Assembly (NCBI RefSeq): GCF_041146395.1
Contig: NC_091010.1
Location: 51,356,001 to 51,420,000, forward strand
From: Eulemur rufifrons
Taxonomy: Eukaryota > Chordata > Mammalia > Primates > Lemuridae
Reading direction: 5' to 3'
Length of the DNA stretch: 64,000 bases
The notes beneath the pieces are model-generated. The model was not told where the DNA came from. It was given only the letters and a program-made list of their open reading frames with translations, and did not search any database. The position numbers were made by a program, and so were the translations under genes. Shown one piece after another: positions 38,634-50,665 of the stretch. The first letter of the stretch is position 1, and each line of letters starts with the position of its first letter.

Positions 38634-38823
38634 CATAGTTTCTTAACTTTGGCACTACTGATATTTTGGGCAGCATAACTATTTGTTGTCAGGGGCTGTT
38701 CTGCACATATAGGGTGTTTAGCAGCATCCCGGGCCTCTACCCATTAGATGCCAGTAGCATTCCCCAGTTGTGACAACCAAACGTGTCTCCAGACATTGCC
38801 AGATTACCCCAGGTTGAACACTG
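38634..38823 (+). mobile_element. MER20-like nonautonomous hAT element
   Basis: Landmarks: 'ggcactactgatattttggg', 'gggctgttctgcacatatag', 'ggtgtttagcagcatcccgg', 'ctctacccattagatgccag' and 'ctccagacattgccaga', ending 'caggttgaacactgg'. This is the plan I associate with MER20, a ~220-base Charlie-derived hAT MITE. Ends are decayed and the 8-bp duplication cannot be seen. A second copy lies at 52548. MER20 copies are reported to have been used as enhancers in endometrial cells; nothing here shows that. Confidence 0.7.
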
Positions 38824-39364
38824 GGGCTTTAGAGATTGAAGTCAGTGGACTGATTGGTGCCCTGTGTAAGACCACTTACGCTAGCCACTGCTTCAAAGCT
38901 TTTCTCCAGCAATAGAAGACGAAAGATAACATAACCTGGGCTACATCCAGGTTGAGAGAAATTCCATCCATTAGTTTAGAAAGTCAAAATTGACATTATG
39001 GTTGCATATCTTTGGCAAATGTGTAGTTTGGTAGTTCAGACTTACCATGCAAAATTCTCAGTCCTTAGTAGGGTGGTTGGTGGCAGTGACCCAAAGTCTG
39101 AAGTCTAGTTTGGGATATTCCATTGATTCAATGGGTCACTTGTGACAATGTTTGGGACCTCTCTGTGTCAATGGCTGTAAGATGCCTAATGCTCTGTGTG
39201 ATTCAAGACAATAACCATAAAAGGGTTTAACTGCTTGGGAGGGGGGTCCTATATCAAATAAGATGTCACAGATGTCTTTGTGGATAGCCACTTGCCCTAG
39301 CATTTCAACTCGTCAGCAGTAGAGTAAAATGAGTTCCCTGGAGAACTATGTAGGGAAGAAGCAT
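38824..39364. other. No gene or clear repeat seen
   Basis: Unassigned; no coding signal. Confidence 0.35.
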
Positions 39365-39660
39365 CTATTCACTTTTACCACTAATAAAAATATTAGCAAA
39401 TATCTACTAAACACTAATGATGCACCAAACATGCTCCTATATACTTAACATGTATTAACTCATTTTATTGTTATTTCAATACTAGCGGTATTTACTATTT
39501 TCAAATAGTATTTGAAAATGGTTATGCTCCCTGCTCCGCATCCCTCAATTTACCGATGAGGAAACTGAGACATAGAAAGAGTAAATAACTTCACCAATTT
39601 CACATAAGTGTCAAGTTATAGACTCAGGATACAAACTGATCAGTTTGACTCTCAGACACT
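39365..39660 (-). repeat. MIR SINE with internal inverted repeat
   Basis: Antisense MIR: 'aacatgtattaactcatttt', 'taccgatgaggaaactgaga', 'tagaaagagtaaataacttc'. Within it 39497-39519 is a perfect 10-bp inverted repeat (attttcaaat / atttgaaaat, 3-base loop) that interrupts the usual MIR order, so it likely arose by local duplication. Confidence 0.75.
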
Positions 39661-39669
39661 ACAACATAA

Positions 39670-39975
39670 ATTTTAAATCAACTAGCAGGTATTGTGGGCA
39701 CCTTCACGGCACCAGGTGGTCGGCTAAGTGTTAGACAATTGAAGATGAACGAGTTGTGTTTTCTGCTACCCAGCTGATCACAATCTAGTATGGAGTCAGT
39801 TGTGTTAATAAATCATCCCATGCAACTGAGATTAGCATGATGCTTTTAGCATAGCAGCAGCTGCAAGTTAAGTCATAGAACAAAGAAGGGGTGATGAGTT
39901 CAGCCCTGAAGGGAGCGAGGGGACTTCATAGAGGAGAGGAGACCAGACCAAGGCTTTGAGGGATAAATAAGAATT
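39670..39975 (+). repeat. Old high-copy repeat fragment
   Basis: 'ccaggtggtcggctaagtg', 'ttgaagatgaacgagttgtg', 'tgatcacaatctagtatgg' and 'tcataga' follow the plan of the repeat at 36505. Strongly diverged. Confidence 0.4.
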
Positions 39976-40059
39976 CACCAGAAAGACCTGATGTGTGAAA
40001 GGTCGTGTGTGACAAGGGAACAGCATGCCGCAAGGCCCACCCTGGTACTCAGCAGTCTG

Positions 40060-40345
40060 TCTGTCTTTAGACTTTACATGCCCGTTGTAAACCAGCCCAT
40101 TCTTTAAGGCCCAACTCATCTGCTATGTCCTTCAGATGAGGACTTCTAGAATGTATTCATGTTTATTCTTGTTTCAAATGCTGATTTAACACGTATTACC
40201 CTCTGTCTTGGTTTAGTTGCTTTGACTTCATTTTCCCTGAGTGGACCCTAAGTTCCCTGAGGGAAGTAAATCTGTTCGCATTCATTGCTATGCAGTAACT
40301 TACACTAGATGATGCTAAATGAATGTTGATTCAAATGGTGAGGTG
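40060..40345 (+). repeat. L2 LINE 3' fragment
   Basis: 'tctttaaggcccaactcatc', 'cttcagatgaggacttctag', 'aagttccctgagggaagtaa' and a terminal 'gctaaatgaatgttgattca' match the L2 3' end plan (aagctccttgagggcaggga ... gctcaataaatgtttgttga). Confidence 0.6.
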
Positions 40346-40581
40346 AATAAAACAAATCCAGACATACGGCAATCCAAGTGTCATATCAATTTATTGAATA
40401 TATCCTACATAATTAGAAAAAATATTTCCCCTAAGATAAGTCAAAGATGCAGTATAGGGTGTGTTTAGATGTCTGAGATCCATGAGTCACTGCAAGGTAA
40501 CTGGAAGAACGGAAAAAAGTATAAACAGCAAATCCAATCAGCTTCTAATCCTAGTAGGTCTGATCTTGGCTTTCTGTACGG

Positions 40582-40735
40582 CAGTGAGTGTTTCTCAAAC
40601 TTGAGAGTGCAGCAGGCCAGCTCAAAATTTGTTAAAATGCAGATTACTGCAGATTCCTACAGATTCTAATGCAGAGCTCTGAAATGGGGTACAGGAATAG
40701 ACACCCTCATTCTGAATGATTCTTTGGAATAAGTT
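40582..40735 (+). mobile_element. MER5A-like hAT MITE
   Basis: Starts 'cagtgagtgtttctcaaact' (family TIR cagtggttctcaaact), then 'tttgttaaaatgcagattac' and 'tctaatgcagagctctgaaa'. The right terminus is decayed and placed approximately. Confidence 0.6.
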
Positions 40736-41344
40736 AAAAAAATAGTCTTGTAAAAGTAGGCAAAGGTTTTGGACTTTGGAAGAAAAAGAAGCAGTATCTA
40801 ACAAACAGGAATTTAAGGGCATCATATTGGCCAACTGAACCAAAATAAACAAATAAATCTTTTCCCTCATTATCTTGTTACAGGTTCCTAAAATTCCAAC
40901 AGGAACCATTTCTTAAGTTCAAATTTCACCCTATTTCATGAGAAACTCTTGATAACAAGCCCAGACATTCATTGATGGTTTAAAAAAAAAAAAATCTGAG
41001 ATGATGATAATGAGCAGTTTGAGCTGATAATCACTCTGTTAGGGCCTTAAAAGTGACAAAATGCAAACATTTCAAAATGATTAACACCTTAGCAAGCCAG
41101 TTCTCAGTCATTGTTAACACCTGAGGGTAAATGAATTCATTTGCCTTTTCTTAAAAGAAGAACCAGGTGAGGCTCATTCCCTGTGAGAGTGAAAGACAGA
41201 AAAATGAAAATTTAGGTGGCAGAAATCAAAGTGGACAATCTGGCAATGTGTAGGGGAATATTGGTCATCTCGAGGGCACTCTGAGGAACAGAGAAGATGT
41301 GTCCAAGTTGGGGGATTTAAAAGGGAAAGAGAAAGTAAGGAAAG
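40736..41344. other. No gene or clear repeat seen
   Basis: Unassigned, with an A run at 40982-40994. No coding signal. Confidence 0.35.
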
Positions 41345-41361
41345 AGGTCAGAGATTTTATT

Positions 41362-41683
41362 TATTTATTGAGACAGAGTCTCGCTCTGTTGCCCGGGCTA
41401 GAGTGCCGTGAAGCCACCCTAGCTCACAGCAACCTCAAACTCCTAGGCTCAAGCAATCCTCCTGCCTCAGCCTCCCAAGTAGCTGGGACTACAGGCATGC
41501 GCCACCATGCCCGGCTAACTTTTTCTATATATATTTTTAGTTGGCCAGATAATTTATTTCTATTTTTAGTAGAGACAGTCTCACTCTTGCTCAGGCTGGT
41601 CTCAAACTCCTGACCTCGAGCGATCCACCCGCCTTGGCCTCCCAGAGTGCTAGGATTACAGGCATGAGCCACCACGCCCAGCC
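41362..41683 (-). mobile_element. Alu SINE, older copy (Alu-4)
   Basis: Minus-strand Alu beginning with a (TTTA)n tail and 'gagacagagtctcgctctg', with the A/T linker at about 41520-41550. Flanking duplication aggtcagagatttta (41345-41359) and aggtcagcggtttta (41685-41699) matches at 13 of 15 bases. The diverged duplication, a small deletion in the right arm and a degenerate tail suggest it is older than Alu-1 to Alu-3. The 151-codon frame at 41591-42046 is antisense Alu plus flank. Confidence 0.93.
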
Positions 41684-41699
41684 AAGGTCAGCGGTTTTA

Positions 41700-42426
41700 G
41701 AGGAACTATTTAGTGATGCTAGGACAATGTCTGGCCTGAGGGCCCCAGCTTCCTTCTTGGAAGAAACTAAAGGAATGAGGAATAGCTTAAAGGCTGAAGA
41801 TGGAAGCCAGGGAATGGGAAAAATCTGGAAAACAGAACCAGCCATTCCCTGAGCTCTCCCAGCCTTGGGCAATGAACTAAACTCCTCCCATGATGCTGTG
41901 GGTCTTAATGAACGGGGTAATTGTGGGCAGGGCCACTGACTTCTCTCTGGTTGAGAGAGAAAAGTTGCCACGGGAGAAGAGGTGGTATTTAAGGAAGAGT
42001 GTGCGTGGTTTTCAAGTGAGGCAGGCGTGTTTGAAGGAAGAGGCACTGTGGAGGTAATTACAGCTGTGGTTGAAACTACAAAACTGGCTTGATCTTAACT
42101 GCTATTTGTGGCTAATCACTTCCAAATAACAAATGAATAGCACAGTAAATGTTAGCAGGATAATTTTCTATTAATCAAGAATAATGAGTGAGTAGACTAA
42201 TTCCCTCTTCAAACATCCCTAATTTTAATGCTGTTTCATGTTGCTGCTTCAGATTGATTACACGGTGATTTAGAGGGAGTAAGACAGCCGGGAGACTCAA
42301 AATAAAAGGTAAGATTTTATTATTTCTTGCTATGTTCATGTAGAATATCAACGTCTCCCACATGAATTCTTATAGAGAGTGAAGATTGCCTTTCCAAAAA
42401 TGATTTTAACCTAGGGAAATGAGGTC
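41700..42426. other. No gene or clear repeat seen
   Basis: Unassigned; no coding signal. Confidence 0.35.
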
Positions 42427-42545
42427 CAAATTTAAGAGAGAAGAGAGAGAGAGAGAAGGAGGAGGAGGAAGAGAAGGAAAGTGAAAGAGGAGAAAAAGAG
42501 AGGGAGGAAAAGAATAAAGAAAGACAAGGAAGGAATAAAGAAAGA
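42427..42545. repeat. Purine-rich (GA/GGA)n tract
   Basis: About 120 bases that are almost all purine on the plus strand (gagagagagagaaggagg and related). Such tracts can form triplexes. It is a simple repeat, not coding. Confidence 0.9.
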
Positions 42546-42984
42546 ACCTTCCTAGTCCTGATTGTGAACAGAAACCTAAATGCACAAAACCTGGAATAAA
42601 TCTAAGTGTTTTCTCTACTTTGTTAGCTGTGAGACATTGAGCAATTTGCTTAAATCCAAGGATATTTCGTTTGTATACTCATGGTAAAGAAGGATGCATA
42701 GTTTAGTTATTTCACACTACATTAGACTGTCCTCAACAGCCTGGGTCTTGGTCCTCCACGACATCAGACTTTCCAAGAAGTTAGATGTAGTCCTAACCCA
42801 CCCCAGAGTATATAATCTAATGAGAAAATTAGCCACCTACGAAACAAGAGCAATGGGGGAGATTGCATGTAATCATTCTGCCAAAGAGTGGGAAGAAATG
42901 TCTTTACTGCTGCCGTGGCTCAAAGAAAGAGGGACAATTGTGGCAATAGGGGTTTTATGGCGCACATGGGGTTGCTGGATGTAA
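42546..42984. other. No gene or clear repeat seen
   Basis: Unassigned. A 96-codon frame at 42694-42984 has no domain. Confidence 0.35.
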
Positions 42985-43480
42985 GCTGAAGATGTGGTGT
43001 GGTGGATATTGTGTTTGTTCTTCCACGTCCACTCTCCACCTGCCCACACTTATCTCTCTACTGCAGGAGACTGCTCTGTTTGGATGACGTTAATGGGCTC
43101 CTTTGCCTGCCAGCCTCCTATGGCCTTTGTCTATTGAAGAGATCTAGGAGGAGATGGTAGGGATGAAAAATGTAGAGTTGTGTATTTATTTTTCCTCTCC
43201 ATGTAAGCTGGTGCTTGGCAGCTTTTCTTCCTCAGATGGAACAGCATCTATTGCGGACTTCCTCTGTACTCTCTGCTGTTCAGTTTCAGGGCAACTTCCA
43301 CTCTTCTCCCCTTTTGACCAGAAAGAGATGACAGAGGTGGGCAGGGTGTTTACTATCTCCTGTGATTTCCCTAAACTCTGCCCACATTTTTGTTAGTTGT
43401 CTCTTTATTAAATTCTCCTTGGATTATTCTAATTTGAGAGTGTCATCGAGTTCCTGCAGGGTTACTACTGGCTAATACAT
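42985..43480 (+). repeat. Old interspersed repeat, copy B (family not named)
   Basis: Landmarks: 'ggtgtggtggatattgtgtt', 'ggctcctttgcctgccagcc', 'tcctgtgatttccctaaact', 'ctgcccacatttttgttagt', 'tctttattaaattctcctt' and a terminal 'ttcctgcagggttactact'. It shares the 3' plan with copy A at 24050-24450. It has an LTR-like look (AT-rich TTTATTAAA near the 3' end), but no TG...CA boundaries could be fixed. Confidence 0.5.
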
Positions 43481-44604
43481 ATAAACTTGAAGATAAGAAG
43501 GTGGGCATATCAGACAGTAGGAATAACCTTGAAGATGCATTTAATTTATGGCCAATTTACTTAATGTAGGGTACTAGCTCATGGCTCTACAAAGTTAATG
43601 GTTAAGCTGAAGGCAAATAATAAGATGTAAAAATAAACTAAAATGCGATCATGAAAATGTTTCAGATTCACAGTTTTGCTAGATTTGAACCAACCTCCTT
43701 TCTTTTTCCCAAAGCAATAGGAAGAGCTGAAATGAGATATCCCTGTTCAGAACTTTCAGTTTGAAAAGAGATGAAGGCAACAGGAGGATTGTAAGAGACT
43801 ATGGAGACTTCCATTAAAAGAACCATGTTTCCTTTAAAATTCTGTTCACTCATAAGCCATCATAGCTGAGCCCCACGTATGGAGCATCAGCCTCCCTCTC
43901 TCTGTGATCCTAGGGAGTGAGAGAATCAGGTAGAAGTTTCCATGGATGAAACTCATCTCATGGCTTTCCTTTCAGGAATGCATGTTTTGGGATGAAAATG
44001 AAGGAACTGTTTTGAGGTTCAGATTATTTATTTACTAGCTTATTTGTCCGTTTATTCATTTGTGTATTTATGTATTCACTTATGTATTTAAGAAACCAAA
44101 CCTAAATGCAGTTGCACGTGGTAATAACATCTATTCTCTCAAAGGGCATGAGGGTAATGAGGACATGCGTAGGAATAGACTAGTCCATTGTTTTCCTCTA
44201 AGAGCTCTAACCAATTTGCTCAGCTTGATGGACGGATGCAGGGTGCTAACTCCCTGTCACATGTTTCAGTAGAAAAAGAGAAGCATTGACAAGAGAGCCC
44301 TTGCGGATAGCTAAGCAATAGGAAAATACATGAGGCTAATTACCTACAGGAAAACCAACAAGACCAGGCTCAGCACCTCTATCGTTCTCTGTGTTTACTT
44401 GTGCAAGATATTGTTTTGAGGGGAGATAGATCCCTTACATGAAAAGTGTCAATTTTTTTTCTACTGTAATTTTTCCCCAAGAGTTTTGCAATCTTTGACA
44501 TATAGATCAAAATATGCAAAATATGAACCTTACTTTGATTCAAATAGACCCAGATAAGAGTCCTGGCTTTAAAATATCCTACCTCAAGCACGTTTATTTT
44601 CCTC
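43481..44604. other. No gene or clear repeat seen
   Basis: Unassigned, with a TTTATTTA-type degenerate simple repeat at about 44022-44095. No coding signal. Confidence 0.35.
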
Positions 44605-44765
44605 TCTGAAATTAGTTTTCATTACCTAAACAATGGAGGAATAAAACAACCTTTCGGGTAAGTGCCAAGGACTAAATGCGGTAACGTTTATAAAATGCTT
44701 GGCAAGGCACCGGTGACAGAGTGTAGATGCAACTACTGCTTTTGTTGCTGTTTAAAACACCGTTT
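44605..44765 (+). repeat. MIR SINE fragment
   Basis: Sense MIR 3' half: 'cctctctgaaattagttttc', 'aatggaggaataaaacaacc', 'aaaatgcttggcaaggcacc' and 'gtgtagatgcaactactgct'. Confidence 0.7.
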
Positions 44766-45009
44766 GTATGTAGCCTCCAACAACCTGACCACAAGCAGTG
44801 ATAGCGAGAAGCAAAATGAACACAGAAGCATAGATATTAAAGCTACCAGAGAAGTTCAACCGCTACACTTGGGGCAGGGGGCTTCTCATCAATATTCTGT
44901 TTCTGCAGCCTCTGGGCACCTATTTTGGTGATAGGGAGCTTCTTCATTCAGTGATGAAGTTTTCCAGCAGCTTAAAGCACAAAGATTTCACTGAGGTTGC
45001 AGAGATATA

Positions 45010-45235
45010 ATGGTAGAATGGACAGAGTGTAAATTGTAGAGTTAGTCATAACCTGAGATAAACATTACTATGCCATTTACTAGCTGAGTGACCATAGCAA
45101 GCAAGAAACATCTTGTCTACTTTTCATTCAAGTGTAAAATGGCAACTTTTAGTGACAAATGAATGAGATGAAATATGAACATTTTAAGTACAGCTGTTCA
45201 CATATAATGGGTACTTAACATTTTTAGTTCGCTTC
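45010..45235 (+). repeat. MIR SINE
   Basis: Sense MIR, nearly full length: 'atggtagaatggacagagtg', 'catttactagctgagtgacc', 'aagtgtaaaatggcaacttt', 'atgagatgaaatatgaacat' and 'ataatgggtacttaacattt'. Confidence 0.8.
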
Positions 45236-46084
45236 CTTCTTTCTTTCCACTGAGGCAAAATCTGCCTTCTTGTACCTCTACTGTTTATCCTCCATTCAGC
45301 TCTAGATCAATATGGATTGAGGTCCTCTTTCCTCATCAGTTATTTTCTTTTCTTTTATTTGCCTCTCTTTAAGGGTAAATAACTTCTGGGTTCTATTCCA
45401 TTCCTGCAGGACATGATTGTCAGGGAGCTAAGGGAAAGAGATGCAGTGTTTGTGTATGATTAAGGAATATAAATTGACTTTATATAGCATTTAAATATCA
45501 AAGTTTGGGAGGCAAAGGACCTTCCAAACTGTACACTTTTGGCAATACATCTCTACAACCTGTATTCCCAAACCAGCAGACATTACATTAAGGTGGAAGA
45601 GAATAAATTTCTTATTCTTACAATAAATCTTTCTTATGTAGCTGAAACTCCCTGACACACAGGCGCTAAGCGACAGCACACTGTATTATTATTATCTGCC
45701 TCACAAACAGGGCAGGATAATATTAGTGACCCATTTTGTCTGTTTTTATCCTTCATTTGTATACTTGGCCTTGCAAATAGAGTAGTTTGAATAAACATTA
45801 TAGCCATATTTATGGATATTCTTGCTAAGAGCTTCTCCTGGAGATGCATTATCAGGCATTCAACATAAACTACAGGGATAGAGTCATTTATCCTTGTTAG
45901 GCAGAAAATCAGAGGGAAGTTGTCCTTATCCACTATCCTGGGCCCACACGAGCTTTATATAAATCTAAAGCAACCCAGAAAGAGGAATCCCCAACTGATT
46001 AACTAGAAAGTTATGGGAATTAAAAAAAATTAAAAACCTGCACACTGGCTATTGCAAGTGTGATCAGAAATGAGCCACCGAGGA
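45236..46084. other. No gene or clear repeat seen
   Basis: Unassigned. A 99-codon minus-strand frame at 45634-45933 has no domain. Confidence 0.35.
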
Positions 46085-46330
46085 GTTAATATTTACTGAG
46101 CACCTACAATGTGCCACAATCTGCAATAGATAATTGCATATATTATATTCTGTAATGTATAGATCTATAATATGTTCCTTCGAAGGGTGGGTGTTATTAT
46201 CCCCATTTTGTAGATGAGGAAGCAGAGGTTCAAAGAGCAAGGAATTTGTCTAAGAACAGTGGATTTGTGGCAGAGTTGGGACTTAACCCCAGATTTACAT
46301 AAAGCAAAGCCCGTCTCATGACATCAACTA
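46085..46330 (-). repeat. MIR SINE
   Basis: Antisense MIR: 'tttactgagcacctacaatg', 'ttatccccattttgtagatg', 'aggaagcagaggttcaaaga' and 'ggcagagttgggacttaacc'. Well preserved. Confidence 0.85.
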
Positions 46331-46854
46331 CCTTTACAGCACCAGGAAAGCAGAAAGAGCAACACTGCTCGTAAGTGAAGACACCCTTTGTGTTTGTATG
46401 AAGATACAATCAAAAGACCACTTAAGGTCAGAAAAGCCCTAGTCTGAGGGCTTTGAAGAAACTTTATCCAAAGAAGGAGTTAAGTCAAAGAAATAAAATC
46501 CCCTGCTACCTCTCTGAGAGTTTACAGGAAGAGGTAAAACGGCCTAGATGTGCCACTGGAACCATGACGAGAACAGAGAGTCGGGGGAGAAAAAATATGT
46601 TACGGATACTTAGAAGAAGGAAAGGGAGGATGGCAATTGAGAGTCAGAAAAGAAGGTATGGAGGGGAAACAAGAGAAGGAAAAAAACTCTTATTACCCCC
46701 CCCACCCCCCGCAGTGCTTCTGGGTGTCATATGTTGCTCATTCTTGTCCTAGAACTATATAAATGATTTTTATCTTTGCAAAACAAGAGGTATTTGCAAT
46801 GCCTTTGAATATTTCAAGTACTCTTAGGGTCAACTACAGTGTAGGCCACATCTA
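46331..46854. other. No gene; short poly(C) tract
   Basis: A C-rich run (cccccccaccccccg) lies at about 46697-46712. The 99-codon frame at 46453-46752 reads through it and is lysine/arginine-rich only because the DNA is purine-rich; not called. Confidence 0.4.
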
Positions 46855-46935
46855 TTAAGAAGGAAGGATGGAGGGAAAGAGAAAGGAAGGGGACAGGGAA
46901 AGAGGAAGGAAAGAAAAAAGGAAGGAAGAAAGATC
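46855..46935. repeat. (GGAA)n-like purine tract
   Basis: About 80 bases of GGAA/GAAA units with interruptions (gaaggaaggatggaggg ...). GGAA microsatellites can bind ETS factors; here the array is imperfect. Confidence 0.85.
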
Positions 46936-47879
46936 TAATAACACCCCCAAAGATTGTCCGTGACATCAGAATAGTGACTGAAATATCTTGTAAAAGCCAG
47001 CATAGGCCAAACATAGACCCACTAGTCCTTCTGCAATGACTAAATCAGGCTTTGTTGAATACCCATGGGAAGTATAATCATAGATCTCTGTTGCGTCTCT
47101 GCTGTAACATTAGGGCCATTTGTTACCAGTTGCCTATTGTTCATGTCTACAGTCGGCACCTAATCATGCCTGAATAGAAAGGAAAAATCCAATTCTGTCT
47201 GATCATAATACATTGTCAGTAAAATTGACTATAACTCCAACATTCAAAGAAAAGCAGTCAATAAATCCATGCAAACTCCTGGTTTAAAAAAAAAAAAAAA
47301 TCTGATGGTTGTTATTTTTTTTGCCCTTAAACAAGTACAGCTTGATTTCTATAATGACACTAATTCTAATGTATTTCATTTCTTAATTCCCTCTATGATT
47401 AGTTCCTGGGACATAACCACTAGGCAAGTAGTTTGGGATTAGATTTCTCATTAGGACATTAATGCATGTTGTGAACTGTGATAGCCTAATGCCTGCATCT
47501 CCAGGTAACACACTTAGCTCTCTCATTTCTCTTTATAGTCTTGCAAGTCTATTCACCAGCGTTTGTGTTCCAGCTAACTCCCTGAAATGCAGCACTATTT
47601 CAGTCATACTTGGCACTTGGATAGCTGGTTTGGGATCTAGACTACCTCATTAGTTTTTTTTTTTTTTAATTCAAAAATATTCTATAGCAACTACCATTTA
47701 ACATGGCAGTGACTTGTTAAAATTTTCTTATGTTCATGATTCGTTATACTTGCTATAAATTGGCAGGGATAAGGGTCAAACTAATGTTTTTCTGAATTTG
47801 GTAATTTTCCCTTATTCTTAACAAATTTCAATCACTGTGACTCATCACATGATTCCAGAAAAAAAAATTAATACAAACT
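46936..47879. other. No gene or clear repeat seen
   Basis: Unassigned, with an A run at 47286-47300 and a T run at 47655-47669. No coding signal. Confidence 0.35.
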
Positions 47880-47955
47880 TTGGGGGTGTGTGTGCTGTGC
47901 GTGTGTATGGGTGCATGCCGTGTGCGTATGTGTATATGTGCCGTGCGTGTGCACA
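47880..47955. repeat. (TG)-rich degenerate tract
   Basis: Alternating TG/CG-rich text (gtgtgtgtgctgtgcgtgtg and so on), an imperfect old dinucleotide repeat. Confidence 0.8.
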
Positions 47956-48999
47956 CTGTTCACAGATCAAATGTATATTTCTGTCATGACCTCAGAAAGA
48001 TCCCTTTTCTATGTGTTTACACAGTGACATGCCATAAAATTTCTTCATTTTGGGGCTAAAACAAAACTACTATGACTTGATTAACCCACCACGTTCCGGC
48101 TAATTTATTGTACAACCTTGGGCAATTTGATAATCTTTGTGAGACTACCCTACAAGGCTACTGCCATTGTTAAATTGTGCTGGATTATTGGGGAGCGTAT
48201 GAGGCAGCACAAGCAAAACTAGCTGCTTCGGTAAAACATAAGCTCTGAAATGTCATGGCTTGGCCAAATAAAAGTTTATTATTTATTGCTCTCGGCTGGG
48301 CAGTTCTCCTTGGCAGCTGCCTTTTAAAGCAGTGACTCCAGAATTGGGGTCCCTTTCATCCATTCTAGAAATTCTGCGCTCCCCTAAATCCTTGGAGTTC
48401 TTAATGGATTTTCTTCATCCATCTAGCCAAAATGGAGAGACAGAGATAGAGAGAGAGAGAGAGAAATTGATTTTTAAGAGAGATTCTGTACAATAAAGAT
48501 TTTGTATGGTAGAGAGAGATTCTATATATGAGAGAGATTTTGTAGAAAGTTTTTAGAGGCCATAATTGGAAGAATCAGGTATCATTTCCCCTGACATTTC
48601 TTAACCCACACATGATTGGCCTCATCTCACCACCTTAAGGCAGCTTGCAAAGGTAGTTTAGCTTTGTGCCCAAGAGAAAATGAGAAGGTGTAGGGGGTGG
48701 AGAGCAGTGTATCAGCCATGCTCTTCCCACACACAGAACATACGTGGCACCACCCCAAGGGAGAGATGCCCGAAAGTCCCATCCTGCACGGCATCCCACA
48801 GAATCTCTGGATAATGAGCTACTTTTTCTATCTAAGTGTGGCTCTTCTTGGTCTTCTACCTATGACGTAAAGAGAAGCTATTTCCTTCCTCCCCATACAC
48901 TCAATATACGATGGTAGATCAAGTAGATCAAGAACAAGATAATCATAGTGATTCTGCCATTCAGAAAACTGATGAAGGAAGCGTAGAGAATTCACTGAT
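47956..48999. other. No gene; (GA)n tract inside
   Basis: A GAGA-rich tract spans about 48437-48547 (gagagagagagagagaaatt and interrupted copies). At 48095-48260 a MIR-like core (caaccttgggcaatttgat) is possible but weak. No coding signal. Confidence 0.4.
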
Positions 49000-49234
49000 T
49001 TGCTTTGCTATCTTTTCCCTCTCTCTCTGCATGGTCTTCCCTCTGTACCAGTCTGTGTCCAAATTTCTTCTCCCTATAAGGACACCAGTCATATTTGGAC
49101 TCACCTCATGACCTTGGTTTAACTTGATTACTCTGTAAATAATACCCTATTGCCAAATAAAGTACATTCTAAGGTGCTGGAGGTCAGGACTTCAACACAT
49201 GAATTTGGGGGGCACACAATTGAACCCATAACAC
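49000..49234 (-). mobile_element. MaLR LTR fragment, MLT1C-like
   Basis: Antisense of the first half of an MLT1C-type LTR: 'gtccaaatttcttctccct', 'ataaggacaccagtcatatt', 'ctcatgaccttggtttaact', 'tgccaaataaagtacattct', 'aggacttcaacacatgaa' and the LTR start as 'aattgaacccataaca'. The 3' half of the LTR is missing. Confidence 0.8.
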
Positions 49235-50657
49235 TTCATATGGTCTTTTAATTCGTTAGTTACCTAGGCTGATACTCACATTCATATTTCTTTCTACAAC
49301 TTAGTTTTCAAGCCTCCCTTGTTTTGTTGTTTGCTCTACCTCTGTCTTTCTATCTTAAGATAATGGTGGATTTCACAGAATATGAAGCCACACTCTTAAT
49401 TTGATTATTTTCTTTATGCTTTTTATCCATCTGAGTTTTACTAAGCCACCGACACTCAAACCCTTTTAAAATTTCATCTTATTGTTTATGTCTAGAAGCA
49501 GATGCCTTTTCTAGAAATGAGACTCTTGCTTTCTGACTCTGTTTGTTTCCTTTAATTTCTACTTGCAAACCAGACAGGGTTTTCCTGAGTTCATCACTTT
49601 CTTGTAATACCTTGTCAAAGCAGCTGAATAATATCCAACACTCATTAATACTTTGATTCTTCTAATTATTTCCACTGGAGCTGCTGGCTCAGTAGGCATG
49701 TGGTTAGCCTTCTACACTACTGTAAGTAGTAGTATGCCAAACGTTTGCCACTGAATAACGTGTGTTTCGTCCTTTCAACATTTAATATCAATTTCTTCAC
49801 TGCCTATTATAGAACCTCTAAGGCAAATACCACATATTTAAATTTTGTATCTTGGCAGCATCCTTTTTCTAGTTATCAGTGGCTGTATTAGACAAGTTAC
49901 ATAAGACTTGCTCCTGCAAAACAGCAATGGAATCTCAGTGCCTTAGCATTATTTAACTGTATTGCTCATGAAAAGTCATCAGTTGATATCATCACCATCA
50001 GCTTTCCTGATGGGCTCTCCTCTGTGGAACCAGGGTCCAGTTATCCCCTGGCTGCCACGGGGCTCAGAATCCTTCCCTGGATTCTCCCTCTATCCAGCCA
50101 GCTGATGAGAAGCGGGAGGGGGAGGAAGCATATGAAAGTTACCAAGGGCAAGCTCTGAAAATGGCATATATTACTCCTGCCCACATTTTATTGACAATAA
50201 CTTAGTCCCTTAGTCCCATAATCCCATCTAACTTGAAGGGGCTGGAAAATATATTTCTCTTGAAAGGAATGATTTGATGAACACATAATTCTAAGACACA
50301 GGAGAATCAAATAAAATAACATGTGTAGAACCCTTGACACACACAGGAGGCATTCAATAAATATTGGTTACCAGTAGAGAAAGCATTTTATGTACTGACT
50401 GGTCTCAATAAAATCCTGAAGAATCTCTATTACAGATCAGCATGGTTTAATCAAATATATCATTAGAAATAGGATGACATTTTCACTTATTGAAATTCTG
50501 ACAGCTCATAAATCCTGAGATTCAGGATCCACTGTGAAAGGCAAAAAGTGGGTTGCATTCATTCTGACATGCACATAGATACGTATGCAATCACACACAT
50601 ACGCACACATGCTCTAAGAGAACAGCTAAGGAATTGCTATAATTTCCTTTTAGTGTG
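49235..50657. other. No gene; possible old repeat
   Basis: 49880-50270 has the same plan as the unassigned repeat at 25372 (lysine-free, non-coding). At 50295-50372 'gaacccttgacacacacagg' and 'ggcattcaataaatattgg' look like a MIR/L2 tail. Nothing coding. Confidence 0.35.
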
Positions 50658-50665
50658 TTTTAATG

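Noticed and set aside
41591..42046. 151-codon minus-strand open frame
   Set aside because: Its last third is Alu sequence ([22 protein letters not shown] residues typical of translated Alu), so it is an Alu-derived artefact.
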